This document shows positions 57,017 to 64,000 of a stretch of 64,000 nt of DNA, one piece after another. This DNA comes from Parasphingorhabdus halotolerans. Its GTDB lineage: Bacteria; Pseudomonadota; Alphaproteobacteria; Sphingomonadales; Sphingomonadaceae. The notes beneath the pieces were generated by a model. The model was not told where the DNA came from. It did not search any database and was given only the letters and a program-made list of their open reading frames with translations. Positions within the stretch are counted from its first letter, which is position 1; each line of letters starts with the position of its first letter. The stretch covers positions 1,240,001-1,304,000 of the forward strand of contig NZ_CP051217.1 in assembly GCF_012516475.1 (NCBI RefSeq), given 5' to 3'. Both the position numbers and the translations under genes were made by a program.

Positions 57017-57829
57017 CTATAACTGCGTTCGCACAGACCAAAGCTCGGGAAAGGCGCGCTTTGAAAGCGTAGACTGCAAATAGGACACGCCAGCCGTGCC
57101 GCCCGTTCCCATTTTTCCGCCGATGATCCGTTCAACCGTCAACACGTGTTTGTGGCGCCAAGTTGCCATCGCATCATCGAGATCCACAAGTTTCTCGGCC
57201 AGCTGATAAAGCTCCCAATATTGTTCGGGATCCCGATAGACAGCAAGAAACGCATCCTCGACTTCTGTATAGGGAACATAAGCCTCGCTGAAATCGCGCT
57301 CCAGCAGAGAAGCTGGAATATCGAAACCTTTGCGCGCCAGAGCGGCAATTGCATCATCCCAGACGCTGGGACCATTCAGTGCGTTTTGCATCGCTGCCTG
57401 CGCTTCGGGCCGGTCATCCTGATATCTCAAAAAACCCTTATCCTTGAGTCCCAGAAGATATTCGACGGTACGAAACTGGTCCGATTGAAAGCCGGAGCTT
57501 GGCCCTAAAACATGACGGAACCGGGTATAATCGCTCGGCGTCATCGTCGAGAGTACATCCCAGCTCAGCGTCATCACCGCCTGTATCCGGCTCACTCTCG
57601 CTAGCGCCTTATAAGCGGGCACAAGCGCATCGGACGCGACTTTCTGCTTGGCCAGGTGCAACTCGCGGATAATCTGCTTTAGCCAAAGTTCTTTGGTCTG
57701 GTGGATGATGATGAACAACATCTCGTCATCCAGCTCGGGCGCATCTTGTTCTGATCGGGGATGCTGCGCTGAAAGCAACGTATCAAGCGCGAGATACCGC
57801 GCATAGGTCATGGGAGCTTTTTCTGTCAT
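57017..57829 (-). CDS. kynA: Tryptophan 2,3-dioxygenase
   Basis: The protein has 270 residues from ATG 57829. MTYARYLALDTLLSAQHPRS, DEMLFIIIHQTKELWLKQII, RHVLGPSSGFQSDQFRTVEY and WRHKHVLTVERIIGGKMGTG (heme His and substrate loop) are diagnostic. This heme enzyme opens the indole ring of tryptophan to N-formylkynurenine. The kynureninase-like gene follows after nine bases, so the pair forms a short catabolic operon. The formamidase step must be encoded elsewhere. Confidence 0.95.
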   Translation of the reverse strand: MTEKAPMTYARYLALDTLLSAQHPRSEQDAPELDDEMLFIIIHQTKELWLKQIIRELHLAKQKVASDALVPAYKALARVSRIQAVMTLSWDVLSTMTPSDYTRFRHVLGPSSGFQSDQFRTVEYLLGLKDKGFLRYQDDRPEAQAAMQNALNGPSVWDDAIAALARKGFDIPASLLERDFSEAYVPYTEVEDAFLAVYRDPEQYWELYQLAEKLVDLDDAMATWRHKHVLTVERIIGGKMGTGGTAGVSYLQSTLSKRAFPELWSVRTQL

Positions 57830-57937
57830 GTCCAAGTGTAACGCCGGAGGAGTGATATTGAAAGGTCAGTAAGTGGGTTAGCGGCGAGGATCCAGCTTTC
57901 AATATCCGTTATCGATTATGGGATCGTCACAATAAAT

Positions 57938-57983
57938 TGGTGCGCCCGACAGGATTCGAACCTGTGGCCCCCAGATTAGGAAT
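57938..57983 (-). other. Island boundary: 3' end of tRNA-Arg(CCT), attachment-site copy without the tRNA 5' half
   Basis: Read on the minus strand it has the anticodon loop TTCCTAA (anticodon CCT), the 3' anticodon stem TCTGG, the T arm ACAGGTTCGAATCCTGT and the acceptor end CGGGCGCACCA. On the plus strand the sequence departs from a tRNA after CCAGATTAGGAAT; the D arm and 5' acceptor strand are missing. The tyrosine integrase starts 144 bases away. This is the pattern of an element inserted in a tRNA 3' end, leaving one partial copy of the target. The complete tRNA gene is expected at the other end of the island. Confidence 0.85.
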
Positions 57984-58126
57984 TTGCTGTAGGTAGTAAA
58001 CATAGCTTTTCAGACAAGCTGATATATCACTTTTTTATATTAAATATCAGATAGTTAAATTGAATTTAGGTGAACATTGATTTTCACCCCTACCCACACA
58101 TTCAAAGAGCCTATAGAGAGCCTAAG

Positions 58127-59272
58127 ATGCCTAGCCACGCTCTCACTGATATTTCCATCCGAGCTTTGTCCAACCCCAAGAAGGGACAAACCACCTATTG
58201 GGATGCTTCCATGTCCGGCTTTGGCGTTCGTATTTCTCAAGGTGGCACCAAAACTTTTGTAGTCGTGCATGGTGTGGAGCGCCGCCGCTTCACCATCGGT
58301 CGCTATCCAGCCATCACGCTCAAACAGGCCCGAGACAAAGCCAAAGAACTGCAAGCTGGACTAACTCTCGGTTTGATTGATAAACGTCCGTCTCCGCCGT
58401 ATTTGGAGGCGCTGGCGCTATACCTAGAAGCCAGCTCCCTCAAAAATCGTCCCGGAACTGTGTCCGAGTATCGCCGTATGCTGACCACACACTTTGCCTT
58501 TGGTCGAAAGCGATTGAATGAAATTACCCGCGCTGACATCCAAACGAAATTGAACCGACTGAAAGACACCCCATCAGAACAGCGTCATGCCTTCGTGGCT
58601 ATGAAGGTGTTTTTGAATTGGGCGGTGCGCGAAGAGTATCTGTCGTCCAACCCGATTATCTCGATGCAACCGCCCTCAAGACAACGATCCCGTGAACGTG
58701 TGCTGCAGCCAGAAGAGTTAGCGGAGATATACAAGAAAGCCTGCGATTGCCCTTGGCCTTACGGCCCGATTGTGCAGCTACTCGCCCTGACCGGTCAACG
58801 ACGCGGTGAGATTGGCGGACTGCGCTGGTCATGGATTGATCAAGACAAGCGTCTGATTTCTTTTCCAGCTAATTTCACCAAGAACCGCCGCTTGCATGTG
58901 CTGCCATATGGTGAGCAAGTGGCGGAGGTTTTGAAAAACCTACCGGAACACGTTGGTAGCGACTTTGTGTTTCCGGGTCGCAAGTCGGGTGCCAGTAACT
59001 TCAATAGTTGGAGCAAAAGCAAACGCGCGTTTGACGTAACTTTAAAAGGTGTGGAGCCATATGTGCTACATGATCTTCGCCGGACGTATAGCTCGACTTT
59101 GGCGCAGCTTGGTACGCCGATTCATGTCACTGAAAAGCTACTCAACCACGTGTCCGGTACGATCAGTGGCGTGGCGGCGATATATAATCGGCATAGCTAT
59201 TTGGAAGAGATGAGGGAGGCGGTAGAAAATTTTGAAACATATCTAGGGAATATAATTACCCAGCCGCTATAA
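58127..59272 (+). CDS. int: P4-type tyrosine integrase
   Basis: The protein has 381 residues from ATG 58127, with GAGAG upstream; a GTG 57 bases earlier would add residues without family support. The N-terminal SAM-like/DUF4102 start (ALTDISIRALSNPKKGQTTY, DASMSGFGVRISQGGTKTFV) is typical of P4 integrases. The catalytic Arg is in LTGQRRGEIGGLRW, His and Arg in HDLRRTYSS, the next His in LLNHVSG, and the Tyr in IYNRHSYLEEM. It recombines the element with the tRNA-Arg 3' end next to it. The active site is complete. Confidence 0.94.
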   Translation: MPSHALTDISIRALSNPKKGQTTYWDASMSGFGVRISQGGTKTFVVVHGVERRRFTIGRYPAITLKQARDKAKELQAGLTLGLIDKRPSPPYLEALALYLEASSLKNRPGTVSEYRRMLTTHFAFGRKRLNEITRADIQTKLNRLKDTPSEQRHAFVAMKVFLNWAVREEYLSSNPIISMQPPSRQRSRERVLQPEELAEIYKKACDCPWPYGPIVQLLALTGQRRGEIGGLRWSWIDQDKRLISFPANFTKNRRLHVLPYGEQVAEVLKNLPEHVGSDFVFPGRKSGASNFNSWSKSKRAFDVTLKGVEPYVLHDLRRTYSSTLAQLGTPIHVTEKLLNHVSGTISGVAAIYNRHSYLEEMREAVENFETYLGNIITQPL

Positions 59273-59280
59273 TTAACGGC

Positions 59281-60648
59281 ATGACCGAATTTCTCACGCA
59301 ATTAAGCAACCGCCAGCTTGCCATCATAATCTGGATAGTTTTTGCCATTGCTTTGATGTGCCTGAAAAGCGAACTTCGCCAATCTATCGGCCGCTTTATC
59401 AAAGCATTCTTCCAACCTAAACTCATTGCCACCTTTGGTTCAGCTATTTTGTATGTCACGGGCAACGTAGCCTGCCTTAAACTGATTGGCCTTTGGTCAT
59501 TCGAGCAACTGGCTTCAACCATCGAATGGACACTCACCTTTGCCTTTGTCGCAATGTTTGAAGTTATTGGTCGCAGCAACGATGATCGAGTGTTTCGGAA
59601 ATTGGTCCGCGACCTATTCACCTTCACAGTGGTGTTCTTATTCATCACCGAAATGCACAGCTTTTCTTTGCTTGTGGAAATTCTGATTTTACCAATTGTG
59701 ATTGTGATAGCAGGAGTGTCAGCTGTGGCAGAACTCAAACCGGAGCACAAACAGCTGCATGGATGGTTGCAGAACATTTTGATCGCCGCCGGTTCTGGTG
59801 CCTTTTTATACAGTCTCATCAAAACTTTTACGGAGCGGGAAACCATTTCAGTATTGGGTGTCGCACTCGACTTCTCGTTGCCAATTCTGCTCTCGTTACT
59901 CTTCCTACCATTCCTATTTCTCTTGAGCCGTTATATTGCCTACGAAAGCGCGTTTACTAGCTTCGGCCACTGGCTTGAAAATACAAGTTTGAAAAAGCGA
60001 GCCAAATGGAAAGCTGTTCGTCAATTCGGCTGGAATATTGACTTTCTTAACCGCTGGAAGCAGCTAGTACAGAGGCGGAGGCCTACCAACGAACAAGAGT
60101 TGGACGAAACATTTTCAGAAATTCGCAAGGTGCGCGAACGAGAAATGAATCCGCCGAAAATTGCTGCCGAAGATGGTTGGTCTCCATACGCTGCGCTCAA
60201 GTTTCTCCAGTCTTCACCACTGACCATGCGCGACTACCACTGGTGCTTCGAGGACGAATGGATGGCGAGTTCAGATACGTTCCAAATTGGCAACGCGCTA
60301 TTTAAAAACAGAATCAGCTACTTCATTGAAGGCGGCGAGATTGCTGCAACTTCGTTGAAGCTCAGGGTACGCATTGACACCATTGATGATGCGAGCGAAG
60401 CGCTCGATCTCTTCAAATCAATGAGCCAGGTGCTGTTGCTTCATGCACTGCAAAAGTCGGACATTGACGAACAGCTAACCGCGCTTGAAAAGATGGAAAC
60501 TTTTTCGTTCCGAATTGAACATTGGCAATTATCGCTTGAACGAAATGACCTTGAATTGAGTGGTCCGCTAGAAGGTGCATACAATCTGACGTTGCAGATT
60601 TTAGTCAAAAAGGATGGGGATACAGACCTTCCACCTCTATCCCCATAA
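59281..60648 (+). CDS. Island-borne multi-helix membrane protein with a cytoplasmic C-terminal domain, unknown function
   Basis: This 455-residue protein starts eight bases after the integrase stop with no clear ribosome site of its own. About six or seven hydrophobic segments (10-28, 48-66, 75-93, 107-122, 126-146, 164-180, 193-220) fill the first half. The second half is soluble (SEIRKVREREMNPPKIAAED, HWCFEDEWMASSDTFQIGNA, RIEHWQLSLERNDLELSG) and without a known motif. It is not similar to anything I can name. The position behind an integrase, in an element that otherwise encodes only recombinases and membrane proteins, makes it cargo of the island. Confidence 0.7.
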   Translation: MTEFLTQLSNRQLAIIIWIVFAIALMCLKSELRQSIGRFIKAFFQPKLIATFGSAILYVTGNVACLKLIGLWSFEQLASTIEWTLTFAFVAMFEVIGRSNDDRVFRKLVRDLFTFTVVFLFITEMHSFSLLVEILILPIVIVIAGVSAVAELKPEHKQLHGWLQNILIAAGSGAFLYSLIKTFTERETISVLGVALDFSLPILLSLLFLPFLFLLSRYIAYESAFTSFGHWLENTSLKKRAKWKAVRQFGWNIDFLNRWKQLVQRRRPTNEQELDETFSEIRKVREREMNPPKIAAEDGWSPYAALKFLQSSPLTMRDYHWCFEDEWMASSDTFQIGNALFKNRISYFIEGGEIAATSLKLRVRIDTIDDASEALDLFKSMSQVLLLHALQKSDIDEQLTALEKMETFSFRIEHWQLSLERNDLELSGPLEGAYNLTLQILVKKDGDTDLPPLSP

Positions 60649-60724
60649 AGCTTGATTTCCAATCCCCACACACAGTAGCGCATACCTGCTCATAGTCGAA
60701 CCAAATTGTCCTTAGTCCTTCCGC

Positions 60725-60768
60725 GACTTCAGAATATTCTTTTGTTAAAAGAAGAATATTCTGAAGTC
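60725..60768. repeat. Perfect 15-bp inverted repeat hairpin
   Basis: GACTTCAGAATATTC (60725-60739) is the exact reverse complement of GAATATTCTGAAGTC (60754-60768), with further T-A pairs toward the loop. A second palindrome, CCGCCCG-T-CGGGCGG (60768-60782), follows at once. It lies 75 bases after the 455-residue protein gene. No U run follows on either strand, so it is not a typical terminator. Confidence 0.8.
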
Positions 60769-60822
60769 CGCCCGTCGGGCGGTAGTTCAACTAATTGCAA
60801 AAATCGAAGCTTCGGAGCATGC

Positions 60823-60948
60823 CAGCAACCGCGACCTCTTATCGCTGGCCACACCCGACCCGCTAGAAGCCACTTGAGTCCAGAAGTACTAACGTACTTC
60901 TGGTCGAGGCATAGCGCGTCAGGTGGTCAGTTACGGTCGCGGTTGCTG
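60823..60948. repeat. Long imperfect palindrome of about 126 bp
   Basis: The outer arms CAGCAACCGCGACC (60823-60836) and GGTCGCGGTTGCTG (60935-60948) pair perfectly. Inside, CTGGCCAC pairs with GTGGTCAG and GACCCGCTA with TAGCGCGTC, each with one mismatch or wobble. At the centre CCAGAAGTAC-TAAC-GTACTTCTGG forms a perfect 10-bp stem (60880-60903). The whole could fold as one long cruciform or RNA hairpin. No reading frame explains it. Confidence 0.75.
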
Positions 60949-60986
60949 AAGTTTGTCTTGAAGGAATTGTCTCACGGAAAAAACTG

Positions 60987-61131
60987 GCTTGTCTAGACCG
61001 CTTATTATTCGAATACAGAATATTCCGTTTCGCTAGTGCGCTTGCTTGTCCATTCAGACAGCCCGATAAAATTAGACCACACCGCCGGGGATAAATATCG
61101 ACTTGGAGCATATTAGGCGGACTAGACAAGC
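60987..61131. repeat. Second long imperfect palindrome, about 145 bp
   Basis: The arms GCTTGTCTAGACCGC (60987-61001) and GCGGACTAGACAAGC (61117-61131) match in 14 of 15 positions. Weaker pairing continues inwards, and a small stem (GCTTGTC/GACAGC, centred near 61053) sits close to the middle. It follows the first long palindrome after 38 bases and ends 26 bases before the small ORF that precedes the recombinase. Confidence 0.65.
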
Positions 61132-61156
61132 GCTGTCCGTCACATACCCTTAAGGG

Positions 61157-61303
61157 ATGGATGAACGCCTGATTGCATACTTAGAAATATGTCGAGAAAT
61201 CTACGAACGCCGGGTGCGAGAAGGCACTTGGCCATGGCCGGACGATTCGACGAATCCCGAGAATGTGCTAGATTCGGAGTCCACTAACCAAGATCAGCTA
61301 TGA
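61157..61303 (+). CDS. 48-residue ORF coupled to the serine recombinase
   Basis: It runs from ATG 61157 to a TGA at 61301-61303 that overlaps the ATG of the recombinase (ATGA), so the two would be translated together. The sequence has a helical part (MDERLIAYLEICREIYERRV), a REGTWPWPDD stretch and an acidic, Asn/Ser-rich end. I have the impression that similar short ORFs precede recombinases in related bacteria, but that is from memory only. TTAAGGG is very close to the start, so ribosome binding is not ideal. Confidence 0.6.
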   Translation: MDERLIAYLEICREIYERRVREGTWPWPDDSTNPENVLDSESTNQDQL

Positions 61304-62841
61304 AGCGGTGTTATGCATACATTCGCGTCTCCACACTAAGACAAGGTGAAGGTGTCAGTCTGGAGTCGCAACGAGAAGCTATCACTGATTTTGCGAGTCG
61401 TCAGAATCTCAGTATCACTCATTGGTTTGAAGAAAAGGAAACTGCCGCCAAATGTGGCCGTCCGATCTTCACCCGCATGGTCAAGGAACTCAGGCAAGGT
61501 AGAGCTGACGCCCTGATAATTCATAAGCTGGATCGGCTGACCAGAAACCTAACCGAGTACGCCAAGATTGGTGAACTGATCGATTCAGGAATAGACGTAC
61601 ACACCGCCGTCGATAGCCTTGATTTCCGTTCCCGTGGTGGTCGTCTCACCGCCGAGATTCAAGCCGTGATTGCTGCGGACTATGTGCGCAATCTGCGAGA
61701 AGAAACTTTAAAGGGTATGAACGGTCGTTTGAAGCAGGGGCTGTATCCGTTTCGCGCACCGATTGGCTATATCGATACTGGTCGAGGGCAAGCAAAGACC
61801 CTTGATCCAGAACGAGCTTCACTCTTGCAACAAGCCTTTGAACTCTATGCCACCAGACAATATTCAATGAAGACACTGTTACCGAAACTGCAAGCAATGG
61901 GCCTCACCAATCGCGTTGGTGGCAGACTATCGCTCCACGGCCTTGAAACCCTACTTGATAACCCGTTCTATACCGGTGTCATCCGTATTAAGCGCACTGG
62001 CAAATCTTTTCCCGGTGTCCACGAACGATTGATTAGCCCTGCCCTCTATGAACGGGTGCAGGAGATAAAATCGGGCAAAGCGGGACCAAAGGTCACCAAA
62101 CACAATCACACCTACCAAGGGCTATTTCGGTGCGGCTTGTGTGCGGGGCCGATGGTGCCAGAGAAACAAAAGCAGTTTGTATATTATCGTTGCCCGGCTC
62201 GTGACTGCGACACCAAGACGGTGCGTGAGGACGTCTTGGTGGACGCTATCGAAACCTGCTTATCGCAAGCGGAACTGACGGAAGCTAATGCGAAGGACGC
62301 TATCGCAGCGATTGAGCGCTGGGTGGAAAAAGCCCAGCACAGTGACGAAGATACTGGTTTGAAATTACGGAAGGATAATCTGGCGGCCAGACAGCACCGT
62401 CTCACCGACGCGCTGGTTGATGGCATGATCGACAAGGACACGTTCAATGAACGCAAGCAGGGATTGTTGCTGGAAGCAGAAACGTTGCAAAAAGAACAAT
62501 CTTCAGCCGCAAACTACACCGCTAAAGCCGCACACCTACGGAGTATCATCGAACTGACAAAAAGCCTGCAAAAGAGCCACGAAATGGCAGATCGAGGACA
62601 AAAACAAAGAATCGTCGAAATCACCACATCGAACCGCGTCGTGATTGGAAAAAACGTATATTTAGAGCCACAAAATTGGCTGTTGGAGGTGCAAAATCTT
62701 GCCTCCACCCCCTCTGGTGACCCGTCTCGGATTGAAGATCGAACCAAAGTTCGAGGAACAAACGCACTGTTTGGCACAGACAGAATTTTGGAGCTGGGTC
62801 ATCTGTTGATTGAAAAAACTAAACCTTGGTACGATTCATAG
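61300..62841 (+). CDS. Large serine recombinase
   Basis: The protein has 513 residues. The resolvase domain (about 1-145) has the catalytic Ser11 in YAYIRVSTLRQGEGVSLESQ, the DRLTRNLTEY helix and Arg-rich active-site motifs. The recombinase domain follows (YPFRAPIGYIDTGRG, LSLHGLETLLDNPFYTGVIR). The zinc ribbon has CGLCAGPM and YYRCPARDC, and a long coiled coil (about 345-435) completes the normal architecture. It could integrate, excise or invert DNA. Its own attachment sites were not identified. The element thus carries two unrelated recombinases. Confidence 0.93.
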   Translation: MKRCYAYIRVSTLRQGEGVSLESQREAITDFASRQNLSITHWFEEKETAAKCGRPIFTRMVKELRQGRADALIIHKLDRLTRNLTEYAKIGELIDSGIDVHTAVDSLDFRSRGGRLTAEIQAVIAADYVRNLREETLKGMNGRLKQGLYPFRAPIGYIDTGRGQAKTLDPERASLLQQAFELYATRQYSMKTLLPKLQAMGLTNRVGGRLSLHGLETLLDNPFYTGVIRIKRTGKSFPGVHERLISPALYERVQEIKSGKAGPKVTKHNHTYQGLFRCGLCAGPMVPEKQKQFVYYRCPARDCDTKTVREDVLVDAIETCLSQAELTEANAKDAIAAIERWVEKAQHSDEDTGLKLRKDNLAARQHRLTDALVDGMIDKDTFNERKQGLLLEAETLQKEQSSAANYTAKAAHLRSIIELTKSLQKSHEMADRGQKQRIVEITTSNRVVIGKNVYLEPQNWLLEVQNLASTPSGDPSRIEDRTKVRGTNALFGTDRILELGHLLIEKTKPWYDS

Positions 62842-62870
62842 TGTGATCCATCCAATGCTGCGCACAAAAC

Positions 62871-63742
62871 CTATTTGGCCATTTGCTCTTCGAGTTCTTT
62901 CTGAATCAGAACTATGTTTCTCAGTATCCCCCAGTAAAAGAGGACTCCGATGAATACGATAGATACCACGATACCCAGCAAGGGGTAGAATGAGAAACTT
63001 TCGCCAAACACAATTCGGATATAGCTCAAAACTGTGAATGAAACAGTTCCTACAACAGCTACTAAAACGCCTAACGAAAATTGGAATATTGAAGTCCATT
63101 TTTCATATATTTTTCCCAAAATCTCAAGTCTGGTACGCTCTTTGGCTTGGAAAATTACTGGATTTATTTCTAACCTATGTAGATAGTCAGAAATTGCCAG
63201 AAGGATCGAAAACACAGTTCCAAAAATGTAGTAAAATTTTGTATTTCTATGAGGCAAATCTACAAGCAGGTGGAAGCATATCAATGACAAGATAAAAAGC
63301 GAGACAAAACCAAGAAATCGAAAGCTGGTAGAGGGAGCTTTTGCAGCGAAATAGATTCCTGCGCAAAGGGGATTAGAAAAATCAATGATTTCCAACTGAA
63401 CTCAAAAACATTAGTTTTTATCGAATTTTTCATTTGTGAAACATAGTCTAGTGAAATCAACTTTTTGTCAGACAAAAAACGAAATATTTGCTCTGTCGAA
63501 CAAAACCCCTTGCCAGGGGCCTCTTTAGCACATTCTCGGTTCAAAGAGCTTTCAACTAATGAGTAGTATTCTTGGATCACCAAATTGTCACTTTTCTCCG
63601 CTGCAACATAGATGTCCTGATTCAAAAGATCGTAGGTCATTGGTACAAACATAACGATCAAATATGAGGCAGCAAATGCAAGTACCAAGAATACTGCATA
63701 TCCGCGACCATTGGATTGTCGTTCATGAAATTTCTTAATCAT
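62871..63742 (-). pseudogene. Island membrane protein split by a probable frameshift
   Basis: Two frames overlap for 115 bases. The first (63742 to 63281) starts MIKKFHERQSNGRGYAVFLV with a membrane helix, continues through a Cys-containing region and becomes poor after KTNVFEF. The second (from about 63395 to 62871) has no ATG, only TTG, and gives IIDFSNPLCAGIYFAAK and several good helices (FRFLGFVSLFILSLICFHLL, GVLVAVVGTVSFTVLSYIRI, ending ELEEQMAK). One extra base in the TT of GAGTTCAG (about 63400) joins them as VFEFQLEIIDFSN. Merged, it is a polytopic protein of about 290 residues. The product is unknown, and the AT-rich composition is unlike the chromosome. Confidence 0.6.
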
Positions 63743-63744
63743 AT

Positions 63745-64000
63745 TTAGTTATCACTACCGATATACTTGCGTTTAGTCGTCCAAATAAACCATGCAAAAA
63801 ATCCACCGATTGCGATCATAAACGCAATTAAGAGAAACGGCAATCTTTCAACCTCTGGACCAAAACCATAGCCTACCCATACCCACAAGATGCACCAAAT
63901 AAATATCCCTAGGAAACTCGCTACATAAAACTGAATACCGCTAAGCTGACTCCGCCCTGCTGGATACGAGATTATCGATCTGATCAATGGAACTAACCGT
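63745..64000 (-). CDS. Island membrane protein, 5' end beyond the window
   Basis: The frame is open to the right edge; within the window only a TTG (63985-63987) could start it, so it is probably partial. Visible are SQLSGIQFYVASFLGIFIWC with a first membrane helix, a GYGFGPEVERL loop and a second helix (FLLIAFMIAIGGFFAWFIW) ending in a basic tail (TTKRKYIGSDN). Its stop lies two bases before the start of the next leftward gene, so they are an operon. The function is unknown. Confidence 0.55.
   Translation of the reverse strand, partial: RLVPLIRSIISYPAGRSQLSGIQFYVASFLGIFIWCILWVWVGYGFGPEVERLPFLLIAFMIAIGGFFAWFIWTTKRKYIGSDN

Noticed and set aside
60823..60948. Integron attC site.
   Set aside because: The arm ends do not match the RYYYAAC/GTTRRRY core sites, and no integron integrase is present.

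Overview
The window looks like chromosome of a pigmented alphaproteobacterium of the order Sphingomonadales; a Sphingorhabdus/Parasphingorhabdus-like genus is my guess. The support is a carotenoid hydroxylase (CrtZ), the alphaproteobacterial ATPase inhibitor zeta subunit beside BolA and a CGFS glutaredoxin, a palindromic element of a kind I associate with sphingomonad genomes, and a G+C content that looks to be in the mid-50s by eye. No taxonomic search was possible.

Positions 1-57,900 are ordinary core and accessory chromosome, mostly in short, tightly packed operons with many ATGA stop/start overlaps. In order: a kelch/DUF4230/metallo-beta-lactamase operon (1-2550); a BlaI-type repressor with an M56 (BlaR1-like) membrane peptidase and a cop-box-like operator (2627-5087); a gap with a sigma-54-type promoter followed by three hairpins (5244-5402); DUF202, glutaredoxin, BolA and zeta subunit; leuC and leuD with a small membrane-protein gene between them; crtZ, an ATP-grasp gene and a decayed second copy of the crtZ 3' end; a GFA protein and three glutathione S-transferases; a SulP transporter and an M28 peptidase, both frameshifted; phoX; an RNA methyltransferase with isovaleryl-CoA dehydrogenase; pyrD, ggt, an acyl-CoA ligase and gloB/gloA. 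Next come secreted and envelope proteins of unknown role, a small XRE-regulated membrane-protein operon, thrS and infC, msrA, an aspartate aminotransferase, a GGDEF-EAL protein, metY, a peroxiredoxin, a LysR regulator with divergent secreted proteins, a pabB-pabC fusion, an S9 peptidase with DUF2339, and a tryptophan-degradation pair. Glutathione-linked functions recur (glutaredoxin, three GSTs, GFA, ggt, gloA/gloB).

From 57,938 to the right edge the sequence is a mobile island. Its left boundary is a 46-bp copy of the 3' end of a tRNA-Arg(CCT) gene lacking its 5' half. A P4-type tyrosine integrase follows at once, then an unfamiliar 455-residue membrane protein, a gene-free stretch of about 500 bp packed with long palindromes, a 48-residue ORF overlapping a large serine recombinase, and AT-rich membrane-protein genes running off the edge. 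The intact tRNA gene should lie at the far end, outside the window.

Four genes (kelch, SulP, M28 peptidase and one island membrane protein) are each broken by a shift that one added base would repair, three of them in a short run of one base. Sequencing or assembly error is therefore as likely as true decay. The most unusual items are the sigma-54/hairpin locus at 5244-5402, the palindrome array at 60,725-61,131, the partial crtZ duplication, an AUA start codon on infC, and several small ORFs.
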